Source: Alphaproteobacteria bacterium (lineage in GTDB: Bacteria; Pseudomonadota; Alphaproteobacteria; UBA828). Taken from it: a stretch of 43,008 nt of DNA. The stretch spans positions 1 to 43,008 of the forward strand of contig JAJDUK010000018.1 of assembly GCA_022826665.1 (NCBI GenBank). Reading direction: 5' to 3'. This document shows, piece after piece, positions 32,902 through 42,065 of the stretch. The notes beneath the pieces were generated by a model. That model was given only the letters and a program-made list of their open reading frames with translations. It searched no databases and was not told where the DNA came from. The stretch's first letter is position 1. Every line of letters begins with the position of its first letter. The translations under genes were made by a program, and so were the position numbers.

Positions 32902-35424
32902 ATGGTGTTTCCTCGTCAGGCGCCGGCCTCGTGGCGCATCGCCCGGCGCGAACTGCGCGGCGGCGTGCGGGGCTTCCGGGTCTTCCTCGCCTGTCTGATC
33001 CTGGGCGTCGGCATTACCGCCGCCGTCGGCTCGCTCGGCGAGGCGCTGAAGGCCGGTCTCGCGCGCGACGCCCGCATGATCCTGGGCGGCGACGTCGAAC
33101 TGGTGCAGTTCTCCCAGCCCCTCGCGGACAAGGCGATGGCCTGGCTCGAAGCCAACACCGCCGCGCTCTCGCATGTCGTCACCATGCGCGGCATGGCCCG
33201 CGACGAGGACGGCGCGCACCGCTCGCTGGTCGAGCTCAAGGCGGTGGACGGCGCCTATCCACTGGTCGATCGCGCGCGCCTGGAGGACGGCACGGCGCTC
33301 GCGGACGCGTTGGCTGATGGGGGCGCTGCGGTCGACAAGGGATTGCTCGACCGCCTCGGCATCGGCATCGGCGACAGGGTCCGGATTGGTGCTGCGCTCC
33401 TGACGGTGCGCGGCGTGCTCCTGCGCGAGCCCGACCGGCTCACCGGCGGCATCGCGCTCGGCCCCCGCCTGATGATGGACCATGCGTCGCTGCAAGAGAC
33501 GCAGTTGGTGCGGCCGGGCACCCTTGTGCGGCACCGCTACCGCGCGCTCGTGCCCGACGGCACGGCAGTCGGGGGGTGGGTGGCGGGCCTTGAGACGGCG
33601 TTTCCCGATGCGGTCTGGCGGCTGCGCGACACGCGCGACGCCAACCCGTCGCTCCGGCGCCAGCTCGACCGGGTCGGTCTGTTCCTCACCCTCGCGGGCC
33701 TCGCCGCCCTCCTGGTGGGCGGCATCGGCGTCGCCAGCGCCGTCTCGAGCCATCTGCACGGCAAGCTGCACACCATCGCGGCGCTCAAGTGCGTGGGCGC
33801 GACGCAAGCCACTGTGCAACGCGCCTTCCTGATGCAGCTTGGCGTACTCGGGCTCGGCGCCATCGCGGCGGGGCTGATCCTCGGCGCTGCGGCACCGCCC
33901 GTCCTCTCCGCCCTGTTCGGCGACACGCTGCCGGTGCCGCTGGCGGGCGTGATCCACGGCGCGCCGCTCGCCCTCGCCGCAGCCTATGGCGCGCTGACCA
34001 TGCTCGCCTTCTCGCTCTGGCCGCTCGGCCGTGCCGCGCGGACCCGGCCCGGCGTGCTCTTCCGCGGCGCCGCCGCGCCGGCCTCGGGCTGGCCGCCCCT
34101 TGTGGCGATCGTGGGCACGGCGCTCGCCGCGCTGGCGCTTGCCGGCATCGCCGTCGGCACCGCGCCCCGCATGAGCATCGCGCTGGGGTTCGTCCTGGGC
34201 GCGCCGGTGGCGCTTGCGATCTTCAGGGCGGCGGCGGCCCTGGTGGTCGTCCTGGCGCGGCGCACGCGCCCGCGCCGGCTCCCTGCGCTGAGGCTGGGCT
34301 TCGCCAACCTGGCGCGGCCGGGGGCGCCCACGGTCCCTGTCGCGATGTCCTTGGGTACCGGACTCGCGGTCCTGGTCTCGATCGCGCTGGTCGAGGGCAA
34401 TCTCGGCGCGATGCTCAGCGAGCAGCGCAACGACGAGCGGCCGGCGTTCTTCTTCCTCGATATCCAGAAGCAGCAGATCGCGCCGTTCGAGCGGCTGATC
34501 GAAGAGACGGCGGGCGTCGACTATGGCCGCAGGGTGCCGATGCTGCGCGGCCGCGTCGTCCGCATCGACGGCGTCCCGGTGCGCGACGCCAAGGTCGCGC
34601 CGGGCTCGGAATGGGTGGTGCAGAGCGATATCGGCCTCAGCTACGCCGCCGAGGCGCCGCCCAATGCGGAGATCGTCGCGGGCGAATGGTGGCCCGCCGA
34701 CTACGACGGGCCGCCGCTGGTCTCGCTCGCCGAAGAGGAGGCGCTCGATTTCGGACTGGAGTTGGGCGACACCCTCTCGATCAACGTGCTCGGGCGCGAG
34801 TTCACGGCCGAGGTCGCGAGTCTGCGCCGGGTCGACTGGACTGCCTTCGATATCAACTTCCTCGTGATATTCTCGCCCGGAGTCCTGGAGGGAGCGCCGC
34901 AGACGCAGCTTGCCACCGCGCACGCGACACCGGAGGCAGAACCCGTGCTCGAGCGTGCGGTAGCGGAGCGCTTCGCCAACATCACGGCGATCCCCATACG
35001 CGCGATCATCGAGGCCTTGGACGAACTCATGGGACGAGTCGGCGCGGCGATTCAGGCGGTGGCCGGACTGACGGTTGCCGCGGGCCTGCTGGTGCTGGCG
35101 GGCGCGACCGCCGCCGGCCACGAGCGCCGGGTCCACAACGCGGTCGTCTTCAAGGTACTGGGCGCCCGGCGGGGGGACCTGCTGCGCGCCTTCCTCGCCG
35201 AGCACATCCTGCTCGGCTGCGCCATCGCCGGGCTCGCCATCGGCATCGGCACGTTGGCCGCCTGGGCCTTCGTGACCCAGGTGCTCGACCTGCAATGGCG
35301 CTTCCTGCCCGAGTATGTGGCCGTGACCGCCGCAGCCTGTATAACCATGACGCTCGTTCTCGGATTCGCGAGCACATGGCGCGCGCTCGGCCGCAAGGCC
35401 GCGCCCCTCCTGCGAGTGGAATAG
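32902..35424 (+). CDS. ybbP: FtsX-like ABC permease YbbP-like
   Basis: An 840-residue permease with duplicated FtsX halves. First helix at about 25-45 (GFRVFLACLILGVGITAAVG); periplasmic domain to about 250; helix cluster at about 255-275, 310-330, 350-375 and 400-470; second large periplasmic region about 490-720 (starting after LVSIALVEGN, with FFFLDIQKQQI); final helices at about 720-745, 775-795 and 805-825. The HGKLHTIAALKCVGAT and HERRVHNAVVFKVLGAR coupling helices occur once in each half, as in YbbP and MacB-type mechanotransmission systems. Pairs with the ATPase immediately upstream. Confidence 0.92.
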   Translation: MVFPRQAPASWRIARRELRGGVRGFRVFLACLILGVGITAAVGSLGEALKAGLARDARMILGGDVELVQFSQPLADKAMAWLEANTAALSHVVTMRGMARDEDGAHRSLVELKAVDGAYPLVDRARLEDGTALADALADGGAAVDKGLLDRLGIGIGDRVRIGAALLTVRGVLLREPDRLTGGIALGPRLMMDHASLQETQLVRPGTLVRHRYRALVPDGTAVGGWVAGLETAFPDAVWRLRDTRDANPSLRRQLDRVGLFLTLAGLAALLVGGIGVASAVSSHLHGKLHTIAALKCVGATQATVQRAFLMQLGVLGLGAIAAGLILGAAAPPVLSALFGDTLPVPLAGVIHGAPLALAAAYGALTMLAFSLWPLGRAARTRPGVLFRGAAAPASGWPPLVAIVGTALAALALAGIAVGTAPRMSIALGFVLGAPVALAIFRAAAALVVVLARRTRPRRLPALRLGFANLARPGAPTVPVAMSLGTGLAVLVSIALVEGNLGAMLSEQRNDERPAFFFLDIQKQQIAPFERLIEETAGVDYGRRVPMLRGRVVRIDGVPVRDAKVAPGSEWVVQSDIGLSYAAEAPPNAEIVAGEWWPADYDGPPLVSLAEEEALDFGLELGDTLSINVLGREFTAEVASLRRVDWTAFDINFLVIFSPGVLEGAPQTQLATAHATPEAEPVLERAVAERFANITAIPIRAIIEALDELMGRVGAAIQAVAGLTVAAGLLVLAGATAAGHERRVHNAVVFKVLGARRGDLLRAFLAEHILLGCAIAGLAIGIGTLAAWAFVTQVLDLQWRFLPEYVAVTAAACITMTLVLGFASTWRALGRKAAPLLRVE

Positions 35425-36189
35425 ATGTACGGCCACGGAGCCCCCTCGCCGCCGAGGCTCAGGGTGTATGAAACGGTCGGTGAGGCCTTCCGACTCACCT
35501 TCCGCAATTTCCGCACCATGCTCGGGCTCGCGCTGGCGCCGATGGTGCTGGCGGTGCTGCTGCCGGCGGTGATGCGACTCGACCTCGAGGCGATGGCCTC
35601 CGAAAAATTGCTCGTTATCCACGCGCTCGCCCGGCTCTTCCTGCTCTCGGTGTTCGCGGTCGCCTGGCACCGCTACCTGCTGCTGGGGACGCGGGATACG
35701 AGCGTGCCGGTCCAGTTCTGGCCCGGCATGCGGGACGTGAAGTATTTCGGCCGGCTCATCCTCTTCCTGTTGCCGCAGGAGATCATCCTGGTCGCGATGC
35801 AGGCGCAGGACCTGCTGCTGGTCCTGGTGCTGCTGCTGATCACGCTTTTCATCGCCGCACCGTTCGCGCTGGCCTTCCCGGCGACGGCGGTCGACGAGTA
35901 CCAGGGGCTCCTCGCCGCCCGGCGCAAGCTGCGTGGCGCCACGCTACAGCTCGTGGGTGCGATTCTGCTCTCCTTCGTGGCGATTACCGTCATCCTGTTC
36001 CTGCTCGGCGGCGTGCTCGGATCGTTGATTCTCGCCACGTTCGGGCCCGGCGCGATGGTGTCCTTCTTCAACGCGCTGACCTTCCTCACCGTGAGCATCC
36101 CGGTGGCGGTGGTCTCGGTCGCCTACCGCAAGCTCAACACGCCGGTATCCCCGCTGGGGACGGCCGGGAGTCCCCCGCCCGCGACCTGA
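35425..36189 (+). CDS. Polytopic membrane protein of unknown function
   Basis: A 254-residue integral membrane protein with about six hydrophobic helices (near 33-50, 65-85, 108-125, 128-150, 172-200 and 208-235). It carries VGEAFRLTFRNF at the start and LLAARRKLRGA before the last helices, a pattern seen in glycerophosphoryl-diester-phosphodiesterase-type membrane-domain or YciC-like proteins, but I cannot name the family firmly. The ATG follows the ybbP stop with no gap (TAGATG), so it belongs to the same transcript and may cooperate with the YbbAP complex. Proline-rich last ten residues are cytoplasmic. Confidence 0.75.
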   Translation: MYGHGAPSPPRLRVYETVGEAFRLTFRNFRTMLGLALAPMVLAVLLPAVMRLDLEAMASEKLLVIHALARLFLLSVFAVAWHRYLLLGTRDTSVPVQFWPGMRDVKYFGRLILFLLPQEIILVAMQAQDLLLVLVLLLITLFIAAPFALAFPATAVDEYQGLLAARRKLRGATLQLVGAILLSFVAITVILFLLGGVLGSLILATFGPGAMVSFFNALTFLTVSIPVAVVSVAYRKLNTPVSPLGTAGSPPPAT

Positions 36190-36310
36190 TGGGCCGCCTG
36201 CAGGCTCGTTGCTGGAGAAACAGTAATGCGGCCAGGCGTTGAAACTGGGCCGCGGGCTACCTAATATGAGTCTTCGAATCCCACAGTTTGCGGCACTAGA
36301 GGACGCTTCG

Positions 36311-37027
36311 ATGGCACTCGGGACGCAAGGCCAGCCGTTCGCTGGCACGACTCTGACCCAGGCACAGGTCGACCAGGGTCTCAGGAGCTACATGCTCCGG
36401 GTCTACAACTACATGGCCTCGGGCCTCGCGCTTACGGGCGTCACGGCCTACATCATCGCCAATACCGGGCTTTTCAACGTGCTCTACGGCTCGGGCCTCG
36501 GCTTCGTCGTCATGCTGGCCCCGCTCGGCATCGTGTTTTTCCTGGGGATCAAGATCCAGAATATGAAGCACACCACGGCGCAGTGGTTGTTCTGGGCCTT
36601 CTCGATCCTGATGGGGGCCTCGCTCTCCTACATCTTCATGGCCTACACGGCGACCAGCATCGTCCGGGTGTTCTTCATCACCATGGGCATGTTCGGCGCG
36701 ATGAGCCTTTACGGCTACACCACCAAGCGCTCGCTGGTCTCCTGGGGCTCGTTCCTGTTCATGGGCCTGATCGGCGTCATCATCGCCATGGTGGTGAACA
36801 TCTTCCTGCAGTCGGAGCTGCTTCACTTCGTGATCTCGGTGATCGGCGTGCTGGTCTTCCTCGGGCTCACCGCCTACGACACCCAGCGGATCAAGGACGT
36901 CTATCGCGAGACCGACGGCCAGGCGGTCATGGTGAAGAAGTCGGTGATGGGCGCGCTCTCGCTCTACCTCAACTTCATCAACATCTTCATCTTGCTGCTG
37001 CATCTCTTTGGCGCCGCACGCGAATAG
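36311..37027 (+). CDS. Bax inhibitor-1 (BI-1/YccA/YbhL) family membrane protein
   Basis: A 238-residue protein with seven predicted helices. Seen: RSYMLRVYNYMASGLALTGVTAYI, FFITMGMFGAMSLYGYTTKRSLVSWGSFLFMGLIG, LGLTAYDTQRIKDVY and LSLYLNFINIFILLLHLF, all hallmarks of the BI-1 family, including the acidic residue of TAYDTQ implicated in calcium/pH gating of BsYetJ. ATG at 36311 follows GAGGACG; earlier in-frame ATGs exist at 36239 and 36266. Followed by a strong intrinsic terminator. Confidence 0.92.
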   Translation: MALGTQGQPFAGTTLTQAQVDQGLRSYMLRVYNYMASGLALTGVTAYIIANTGLFNVLYGSGLGFVVMLAPLGIVFFLGIKIQNMKHTTAQWLFWAFSILMGASLSYIFMAYTATSIVRVFFITMGMFGAMSLYGYTTKRSLVSWGSFLFMGLIGVIIAMVVNIFLQSELLHFVISVIGVLVFLGLTAYDTQRIKDVYRETDGQAVMVKKSVMGALSLYLNFINIFILLLHLFGAARE

Positions 37028-37049
37028 CGGCGCGGCTGGATAGGAGCGG

Positions 37050-37083
37050 AGGGCACCGGGCAGCCAACGCCCGGTGCCCTTTT
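37050..37083 (+). terminator. Intrinsic terminator of the BI-1 gene
   Basis: A perfect 12-base-pair stem (AGGGCACCGGGC / GCCCGGTGCCCT) with a 7-base loop followed by a short T-run (TTTTCG). It lies 23 bases after the BI-1 stop and is the clearest terminator in the window. Confidence 0.92.
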
Positions 37084-37092
37084 CGTTGAACC

Positions 37093-37893
37093 ATGCTTGG
37101 ATGGCTCTGGCGTCACGGGCCGCCCGGCCCGGTGGCGGCGTTTCAGCGCTCGCTCACCTACTATCCCGACCGGACCCGGCCGACTCCGGCCGAGTCGGAC
37201 GTTCCCGAGCTTGCGCCCGTCACGCTCGAGACCGAGGACGGGCTCTCGCTGCTCGCCTGGTATGTCCCGCCCCGCGCCGAGGGCGCACCGAGCCTGATCT
37301 ATTTCCACGGCAATGCCGGCCACATCGGCATGCGGGGCTTCAAGGTGCGGGCCTATCTCAACACCGGGCTCGGCGTCCTGCTCACCACCTGGCGCGGCTA
37401 CAGCGGCAACCCCGGCACGCCGACCGAAGAGGGCCTCTACGCCGACGGCCGTGCTGCGCGGGCCTTCCTGCGCACCCGCGGCTGCGGCGACGCTGAACAG
37501 ATTCTTTACGGTGAATCCCTCGGTACGGGCGTCGCGGTTCATCTCGCCCGAGAGACGACGCCAGCCGCCGTGGTGCTGGAAGCGCCCTTCAGTTCGGTCG
37601 TGGATATCGCTTCAGGCCGCTTCCCGCTGCTTCCGGTCGGCCCGCTGATCGTGGACCGCTTCGATTCGGCTGCCAAGATCGGCAAGGTCGCGGCGCCGGT
37701 TCTGATCGTGCACGGCGAGCGCGACCGGACCATCCCCGTCCGACTCGCGCGCAAGCTCTTCAAGCGCGCGCGCGAGCCCAAGGAGGCCGTGTTCATCCCC
37801 GAAGCCGACCACGCCGACCTCGTGGACTTCGGCCTGCCCACCTATGTGCTCGAATTCCTGGCCCGCCACGGCCATATATCGACTCAAGAGTGA
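37093..37893 (+). CDS. Alpha/beta hydrolase (Bem46/ABHD13-like)
   Basis: A 266-residue alpha/beta-hydrolase. Seen: oxyanion region YFHGNAGHIGMR, nucleophile elbow YGESLGTGVA (Ser of GESLG), acid in VHGERDRTIPV and catalytic histidine in PEADHADLVDFG. A short N-terminal QRSLTYYP segment is typical of this subgroup, which is often membrane-associated; here the N-terminus is only weakly hydrophobic (MLGWLW). Substrate unknown. The start lies 9 bases after the terminator T-run, leaving little promoter space, so transcription may begin within the terminator region or upstream. Confidence 0.87.
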   Translation: MLGWLWRHGPPGPVAAFQRSLTYYPDRTRPTPAESDVPELAPVTLETEDGLSLLAWYVPPRAEGAPSLIYFHGNAGHIGMRGFKVRAYLNTGLGVLLTTWRGYSGNPGTPTEEGLYADGRAARAFLRTRGCGDAEQILYGESLGTGVAVHLARETTPAAVVLEAPFSSVVDIASGRFPLLPVGPLIVDRFDSAAKIGKVAAPVLIVHGERDRTIPVRLARKLFKRAREPKEAVFIPEADHADLVDFGLPTYVLEFLARHGHISTQE

Positions 37894-37903
37894 GCATCGA
37901 GTC

Positions 37904-38053
37904 ATGAACGCCGAACCGATCAAGAGCGAACGAGACCACCAACGCGTCTTGGAGGAGATCGAGAGCCTGATGGCGGCGAAGCCCAACACGCCGGAGGGCG
38001 ATCGTCTCGACGTTCTGGTGACGCTCGTGGAGGCTTGGGAAGCCGAGCAATAG
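37904..38053 (+). pseudogene. Truncated HigA-type antitoxin (N-terminal fragment)
   Basis: A 49-residue frame that matches only the N-terminal helical region of HigA-type XRE antitoxins (IKSERDHQRVLEEIESLM, TPEGDRLDVLVTLVEAWE). In full antitoxins this is followed by a proline-rich hinge and the HTH; here the frame ends in TAG right after EAEQ, and no HTH continues in any frame downstream. No HigB toxin is adjacent. Either a remnant of a decayed toxin-antitoxin locus or a short protein retained for another role. Start ATG follows the hydrolase stop by 10 bases. Confidence 0.6.
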
Positions 38054-38143
38054 CGTACGATCTGGCCGGACGGGTCCGCGCCCAACTGCCGCTCGTTTTC
38101 CCTTACTCTTTCAGTGCGGGCCGAGAGTCCCCCACCCTGGCCC

Positions 38144-38190
38144 GCTCCGCTCCCTCGCGCCGAGAGGCGCGGGAGCCAAGCGAGCGGAGC
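38144..38190. repeat. Complex palindromic intergenic element
   Basis: Outer arms GCTCCGCTC (38144-38152) and GAGCGGAGC (38182-38190) enclose a CGCGCC-GAGA-GGCGCG hairpin (38156-38171). An alternative stem with GCTCC/GGAGC overlaps it. Typical dispersed intergenic palindrome; no gene. Confidence 0.6.
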
Positions 38191-38256
38191 GAGCGCCCGG
38201 CGATTGAGAGAAATGAATAAGCAGCGGAGAGGGAGAACGAGCGGCGCCGTCTGCGT

Positions 38257-38283
38257 TCCCCCTCCGCCTTCGGGGGAGGGGGA
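38257..38283. repeat. TCCCCCTCC/GGAGGGGGA hairpin downstream of the HAD gene
   Basis: Nine-base-pair stem TCCCCCTCC / GGAGGGGGA around a GCCTTCGGG loop. A common dispersed palindrome in alphaproteobacteria. It lies just downstream of the minus-strand dehalogenase stop and may protect or end that mRNA; no T-run. Confidence 0.6.
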
Positions 38284-38311
38284 CAGGGGGAGGTGGGTGT
38301 CCCGTCGAGAG

Positions 38312-39028
38312 TTACCCGCCCACCCCCATTTGCCGGGCGAGGGCCATGAAGTCCGGCACCACAGCCTCCCAGTCGTCGCTGGGGGCGAGATCGGGGGTGC
38401 CGACCGGGCCATTACCGTACTCATCGGGGCGCGACACGAAGGCTGTTGCCAGCCCCGCCTCACGCGCGGCCGCGAGATCGAAGTTGTGCGCGGCGACCAT
38501 CATCACGGCCTCTGGCGCGAGGCCGAGCGCGGCGGCGGAGGCGGTGTAGACCGCCGCCTGCGGCTTGTAGTCGTGCGCGATGTCGGCGCCGACGATGGCG
38601 TCCCAAGGCAACCCGGCGAAGCGCGCAAGCCGCGCCATCATCCCGATCGAGCCATTGGAGCAAGGTGCGAGCAGATAGCGGCTGTGCAGGGCCTCAAGGC
38701 CGGGCGCCACATCCGGCCACGGCGGGAGCTTCTCCCACGCCCGGTTGAGGCGTGCGCGGCCCTCGTCGTCCACGGCGTCGTCGAGCCCGCACTCAGCCAG
38801 CGTCGCGTCCAGGTTCTCGCGATGAAGCACGTCGAGCACCGTGTAGCCGCGCCGACCGGAGCGGATTTCCTCCATCGACGGCTGGTACTTGGCCCGCCAC
38901 GAATCGGCAAAGGCGACGGGATCGACCGTCCGATCCGACTCCGCGAAGAAGGCTTCGACCTCGCGGGCAACGCCGGTGCGCCAGTCGACCACCGTGCCGA
39001 AGACGTCGAAGATCAAGGCTTCGATCAT
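38312..39028 (-). CDS. HAD-type haloacid dehalogenase (type II)
   Basis: A 238-residue HAD hydrolase of the L-2-haloacid dehalogenase subgroup. Nucleophile region LIFDVFGTVVDWR (Asp at residue 8), motif II LAPCSNGSIG, catalytic lysine in AHDYKPQAAVY, and motif III MVAAHNFDLAAAREAGLATAFV in which HNFDL-AA is typical of type II dehalogenases. Most likely releases halide from 2-haloacids, although many genome-annotated relatives have unknown substrates. Transcribed toward the palindromic region; convergent with nothing coding for 258 bases. Confidence 0.87.
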   Translation of the reverse strand: MIEALIFDVFGTVVDWRTGVAREVEAFFAESDRTVDPVAFADSWRAKYQPSMEEIRSGRRGYTVLDVLHRENLDATLAECGLDDAVDDEGRARLNRAWEKLPPWPDVAPGLEALHSRYLLAPCSNGSIGMMARLARFAGLPWDAIVGADIAHDYKPQAAVYTASAAALGLAPEAVMMVAAHNFDLAAAREAGLATAFVSRPDEYGNGPVGTPDLAPSDDWEAVVPDFMALARQMGVGG

Positions 39029-39081
39029 CGCAGCCTCATGGGCCAGTCAGTGACGGGGTGCTGGGGCGGCGGAATCAGCGA

Positions 39082-40113
39082 TCAGCGCGCCTCGACCGTC
39101 CAGGTATGGCCGGTCCGCAGCAGGGCGTCGATGCCATCGGCCTTGGATATTGCCTTGGCGTCCTCGATCTGCGCATAGACCGCCGCCTCGTAGCTCTCTT
39201 CCGGGCTGCAGAAGAGCACGCCGAGCGCCATGGGGAAGTCCGGCGGCTCCATCTCCGCCAGGATGCCGGCGAGCGGCCGGTTGGTCTGGTCGTGAACCAG
39301 GAGCTCGGACTCGTCCACGCCGCCCTCGCCGAGCGGCACCACCTCCAGCGAGAAGGTGCCGGGCGCGAGCCGGAGGCCACGGTCCCGCTCCTTGCCGAAG
39401 ATCAGCGGCTTGCCGTGCTCCAGGAAGATCTGCGTCTCGGGCGCATTCTTCCGCTCGGCAAACGCGTCGAACGCCCCGTCGTTGTAGACGATGCAGTTCT
39501 GGAAGATCTCGAGGAACGAGGTCCCCTTGTGCGCATGCGCCGCCTTGAGGATGTCGGGGAGCCGTTTTTGGTCGGTATCGACCGCGCGGGCGACGAAGCG
39601 CGCCCCGGCCCCCAGCGCAAAGCGGGTCGCGGACAACGGATGGTCGACCGAGCCCAGCGGGGTCGACGGCGAGCGTGTGCCTTCGCGCGAGGTCGGCGAG
39701 TACTGGCCCTTGGTCAGGCCGTAGATCTCGTTGTTGAACAGCAGGATATTGAGATCGACGTTGCGGCGCAGGGCGTGCAGCGTGTGGTTGCCGCCGATCG
39801 ATAGCCCGTCGCCGTCGCCCGAGACCACCCAGACATCGAGCTCGGGATTGGCGAGCTTGACCCCGGTCGCGATCGCCGGTGCGCGACCATGGATGGTGTG
39901 GAACCCGTAGGTGTCCATGTAGTAGGGGAAGCGCGCCGCACAGCCGATGCCGGAGACGAACACCACGTCCTTGGTGTCGGTACCGATTTCGGCGAGCGCC
40001 TTGCGCACCGCCTTGATGATGGCGTAGTCGCCGCAGCCGGGGCACCAGCGGACCTCCTGGTCGGAGGTGAAGTCCTGCGGCGTCAGCGCAGGGATCGCGA
40101 CGGTATCGTTCAT
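39082..40113 (-). CDS. korB: 2-oxoacid:ferredoxin oxidoreductase beta subunit (KorB)
   Basis: A 343-residue ThDP/Fe-S subunit. Cluster cysteines C24, C27 (RWCPGCGDY), C58 (GIGCAARFP) and C207 (QNCIVY). ThDP motif GDGDGLSIGGNH ending in LLFNNEIYGLTKGQ. GFHTIHGRAPAIATGVK is characteristic of 2-oxoglutarate:ferredoxin oxidoreductase. One cluster only; electrons go to an external ferredoxin. Start ATG lies one base after the korA stop (TGAGATG). Likely acts in the oxidative or reductive TCA branch; direction cannot be inferred. Confidence 0.93.
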   Translation of the reverse strand: MNDTVAIPALTPQDFTSDQEVRWCPGCGDYAIIKAVRKALAEIGTDTKDVVFVSGIGCAARFPYYMDTYGFHTIHGRAPAIATGVKLANPELDVWVVSGDGDGLSIGGNHTLHALRRNVDLNILLFNNEIYGLTKGQYSPTSREGTRSPSTPLGSVDHPLSATRFALGAGARFVARAVDTDQKRLPDILKAAHAHKGTSFLEIFQNCIVYNDGAFDAFAERKNAPETQIFLEHGKPLIFGKERDRGLRLAPGTFSLEVVPLGEGGVDESELLVHDQTNRPLAGILAEMEPPDFPMALGVLFCSPEESYEAAVYAQIEDAKAISKADGIDALLRTGHTWTVEAR

Positions 40114-40114
40114 C

Positions 40115-41980
40115 TCATGTCTCCGAATGGGCGCGGATCGCGTCCATGATCTCGGCGATCTTGAAGGGCTTGCCAGTGACCTTGGGCACGCTCTCGGCCG
40201 GCACTAGGTAGCGGCTGCGCAGCACGGTGGTGAGCTGGCCCATGTTCATCTCGGGCACCAGCACCTTGTCGAAACCCGCGAGCAGATCGCCCAGGTTGCG
40301 CGGCAACGGGTTGAGGTAGCGCAGGTGGATGTGAGAGACGCTGATGCCCGACTCCCGGCTGCGCTCGACGGCCCGGCTGATCGGCCCGTAGGTCGAGCCC
40401 CAGCCGACCACCGCAAGCGGGCCTTGCGCGGGTCCCTGATCGACCTCCTGCTCGGGAATGTCGCCCGCGATGCGGGCGATCTTCTCGTGCCGCACGTCGG
40501 TCATGCGCTGATGGTTCTCGGGATCGTAGGAAACGTTGCCCGTCGTGTAGTCCTTCTCGAGCCCGCCAATGCGGTGCTCGAGACCCGGCGTGCCGGGCTT
40601 CACCCAGCGCCGCGCCAGCGTCTCCGCGTCCCGCCGGTAGGGCTGGAAGCCCTCCGCATCGGTGTGGAACGCCACCGGGAAGGGCTCGAGAGTACCGACG
40701 TCGGGCAGCCGCCACGGCTCTGCCGCGTTCGCGATGAAGGTATCGGACAGCACCACCACCGGCGTCATGTAACGGGTCGCCAGACGCACCGCCTCGATGG
40801 CGACGTCGAACGCTTCCGCCGAGGAGCGGGCCGCGAGCACCACCAGCGGCGCATCGGCGTTACGGCCGTAGACGGCGAGGTAGAGGTCGGACTGCTCGGT
40901 CTTGGTCGGCATGCCCGTGGACGGACCGGCGCGTTGGGAGTTGATCAGGATCAGCGGCAGCTCGGCGGTGATCGCGAGGCCGAGCGCCTCGGTCTTGAGC
41001 GCGACGCCGGGGCCGGAGCTTGAGGTGACGCCGAGGGCGCCGGCATAGGAGGCTCCGATCGCGGCGCCGGCTGCGGCGATCTCGTCCTCGGCCTGGAAGG
41101 TCACCACGTCATAGGCCTTGAGCCGGGAGAGCACGTGCAGCACGGAGGACGCCGGCGTGATCGGGTAAGAGCTGAACACCAGCTTGAGCCCGGCGAGCTG
41201 CGATCCCGCCACGAGACCCCAGGCCAGCGCCTCGGTCCCGGTGACAGTGCGGTAGAGCCCCGGCCGGAAGGTCGCCGGCTTGATCTCGTAGACCAGCGCG
41301 CCATCTGGCAGCTCGGCCGTCTCGCCGAAGGCATGGCCCGCCTTGAGGCAGGCGATATTGGCGGCCGCAATGTTGGGCAGCTTCTTGAACTTGGTGCCGA
41401 GCCACTCCACCGTCGCCGCAACGTCGCGGTCGTACATCCAGTAGATCAGGCCGAGGGTCCACAGGTTCTTGGCGCGCAGCCCTTCCTTCTTGGAGACGTC
41501 GCAGTCCTTGACTGCCTCCAGCGTGAGCTTCGAGATGTCGATGGCCATGATCCGATACCGGTCGAGGCTGCCGTCATCCAGGGGATTGGCCTCGTAGCCC
41601 GCCTTCTGCAGGTTCTTGTCGGTGAAAGTGCCGGTATCGACGATGATCAGGCCGCCTTCCCTGAGCTCGGAAAGATTAACCTTGAGCGCGGCGGGATTCA
41701 TGCAGACCAGCACGTCCGGCAGATCGCCCGAGGTCATCACGTTGCGCGAGCCGAAGTTGATCTGGAAGGCAGAGACGCCGTAGGTCGTGCCGATCGGCGC
41801 CCTGATCTCGGCCGGAAAATCCGGGAAGGTGGTGAGATCGTTGCCGGCGAGCGCCGTGGTCTCGGTGAAGCGCCCGCCGGTCAGCTGCATGCCGTCGCCG
41901 GAATCCCCGGCGAAGCGAATCACGGCCGATTCCAGCTCCTCGCGCGGCACCTCGTCGAGCGTCAATGCTGCTTCTGCCAT
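40115..41980 (-). CDS. korA: 2-oxoacid:ferredoxin oxidoreductase alpha subunit (KorA, gamma-alpha fusion)
   Basis: A 621-residue fused subunit. Residues about 10-195 are the gamma domain (IRFAGDSGDGMQLTGGRF, LVCMNPAALKVNL). Residues about 220-621 are the alpha domain with YPITPASSVLH, FQAEDEIAAAGAAIGASYAG and SSGPGVALKTEALG. The ATG at 41980 has GGAGAA and AGGG upstream; another in-frame ATG at 41998 would add six residues and has a poorer site. It binds the second substrate side and CoA in KorAB. A GntR-type palindrome lies about 85 bases before the start. Confidence 0.92.
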   Translation of the reverse strand: MAEAALTLDEVPREELESAVIRFAGDSGDGMQLTGGRFTETTALAGNDLTTFPDFPAEIRAPIGTTYGVSAFQINFGSRNVMTSGDLPDVLVCMNPAALKVNLSELREGGLIIVDTGTFTDKNLQKAGYEANPLDDGSLDRYRIMAIDISKLTLEAVKDCDVSKKEGLRAKNLWTLGLIYWMYDRDVAATVEWLGTKFKKLPNIAAANIACLKAGHAFGETAELPDGALVYEIKPATFRPGLYRTVTGTEALAWGLVAGSQLAGLKLVFSSYPITPASSVLHVLSRLKAYDVVTFQAEDEIAAAGAAIGASYAGALGVTSSSGPGVALKTEALGLAITAELPLILINSQRAGPSTGMPTKTEQSDLYLAVYGRNADAPLVVLAARSSAEAFDVAIEAVRLATRYMTPVVVLSDTFIANAAEPWRLPDVGTLEPFPVAFHTDAEGFQPYRRDAETLARRWVKPGTPGLEHRIGGLEKDYTTGNVSYDPENHQRMTDVRHEKIARIAGDIPEQEVDQGPAQGPLAVVGWGSTYGPISRAVERSRESGISVSHIHLRYLNPLPRNLGDLLAGFDKVLVPEMNMGQLTTVLRSRYLVPAESVPKVTGKPFKIAEIMDAIRAHSET

Positions 41981-42065
41981 GGCCCTGTCATTCTCCATGA
42001 AGCCCGCCGAGTCAGCCGACCGGGGCGGGAGGATTCACTTACTCCCAGCGGCCCCCGATGTCTAG

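Noticed and set aside
31756-35670. A 1304-codon minus-strand open frame opposite ybbA/ybbP
   Set aside because: Composition is His/Arg/Glu-rich without domains; it is the complement of genes with clear ABC and FtsX motifs.
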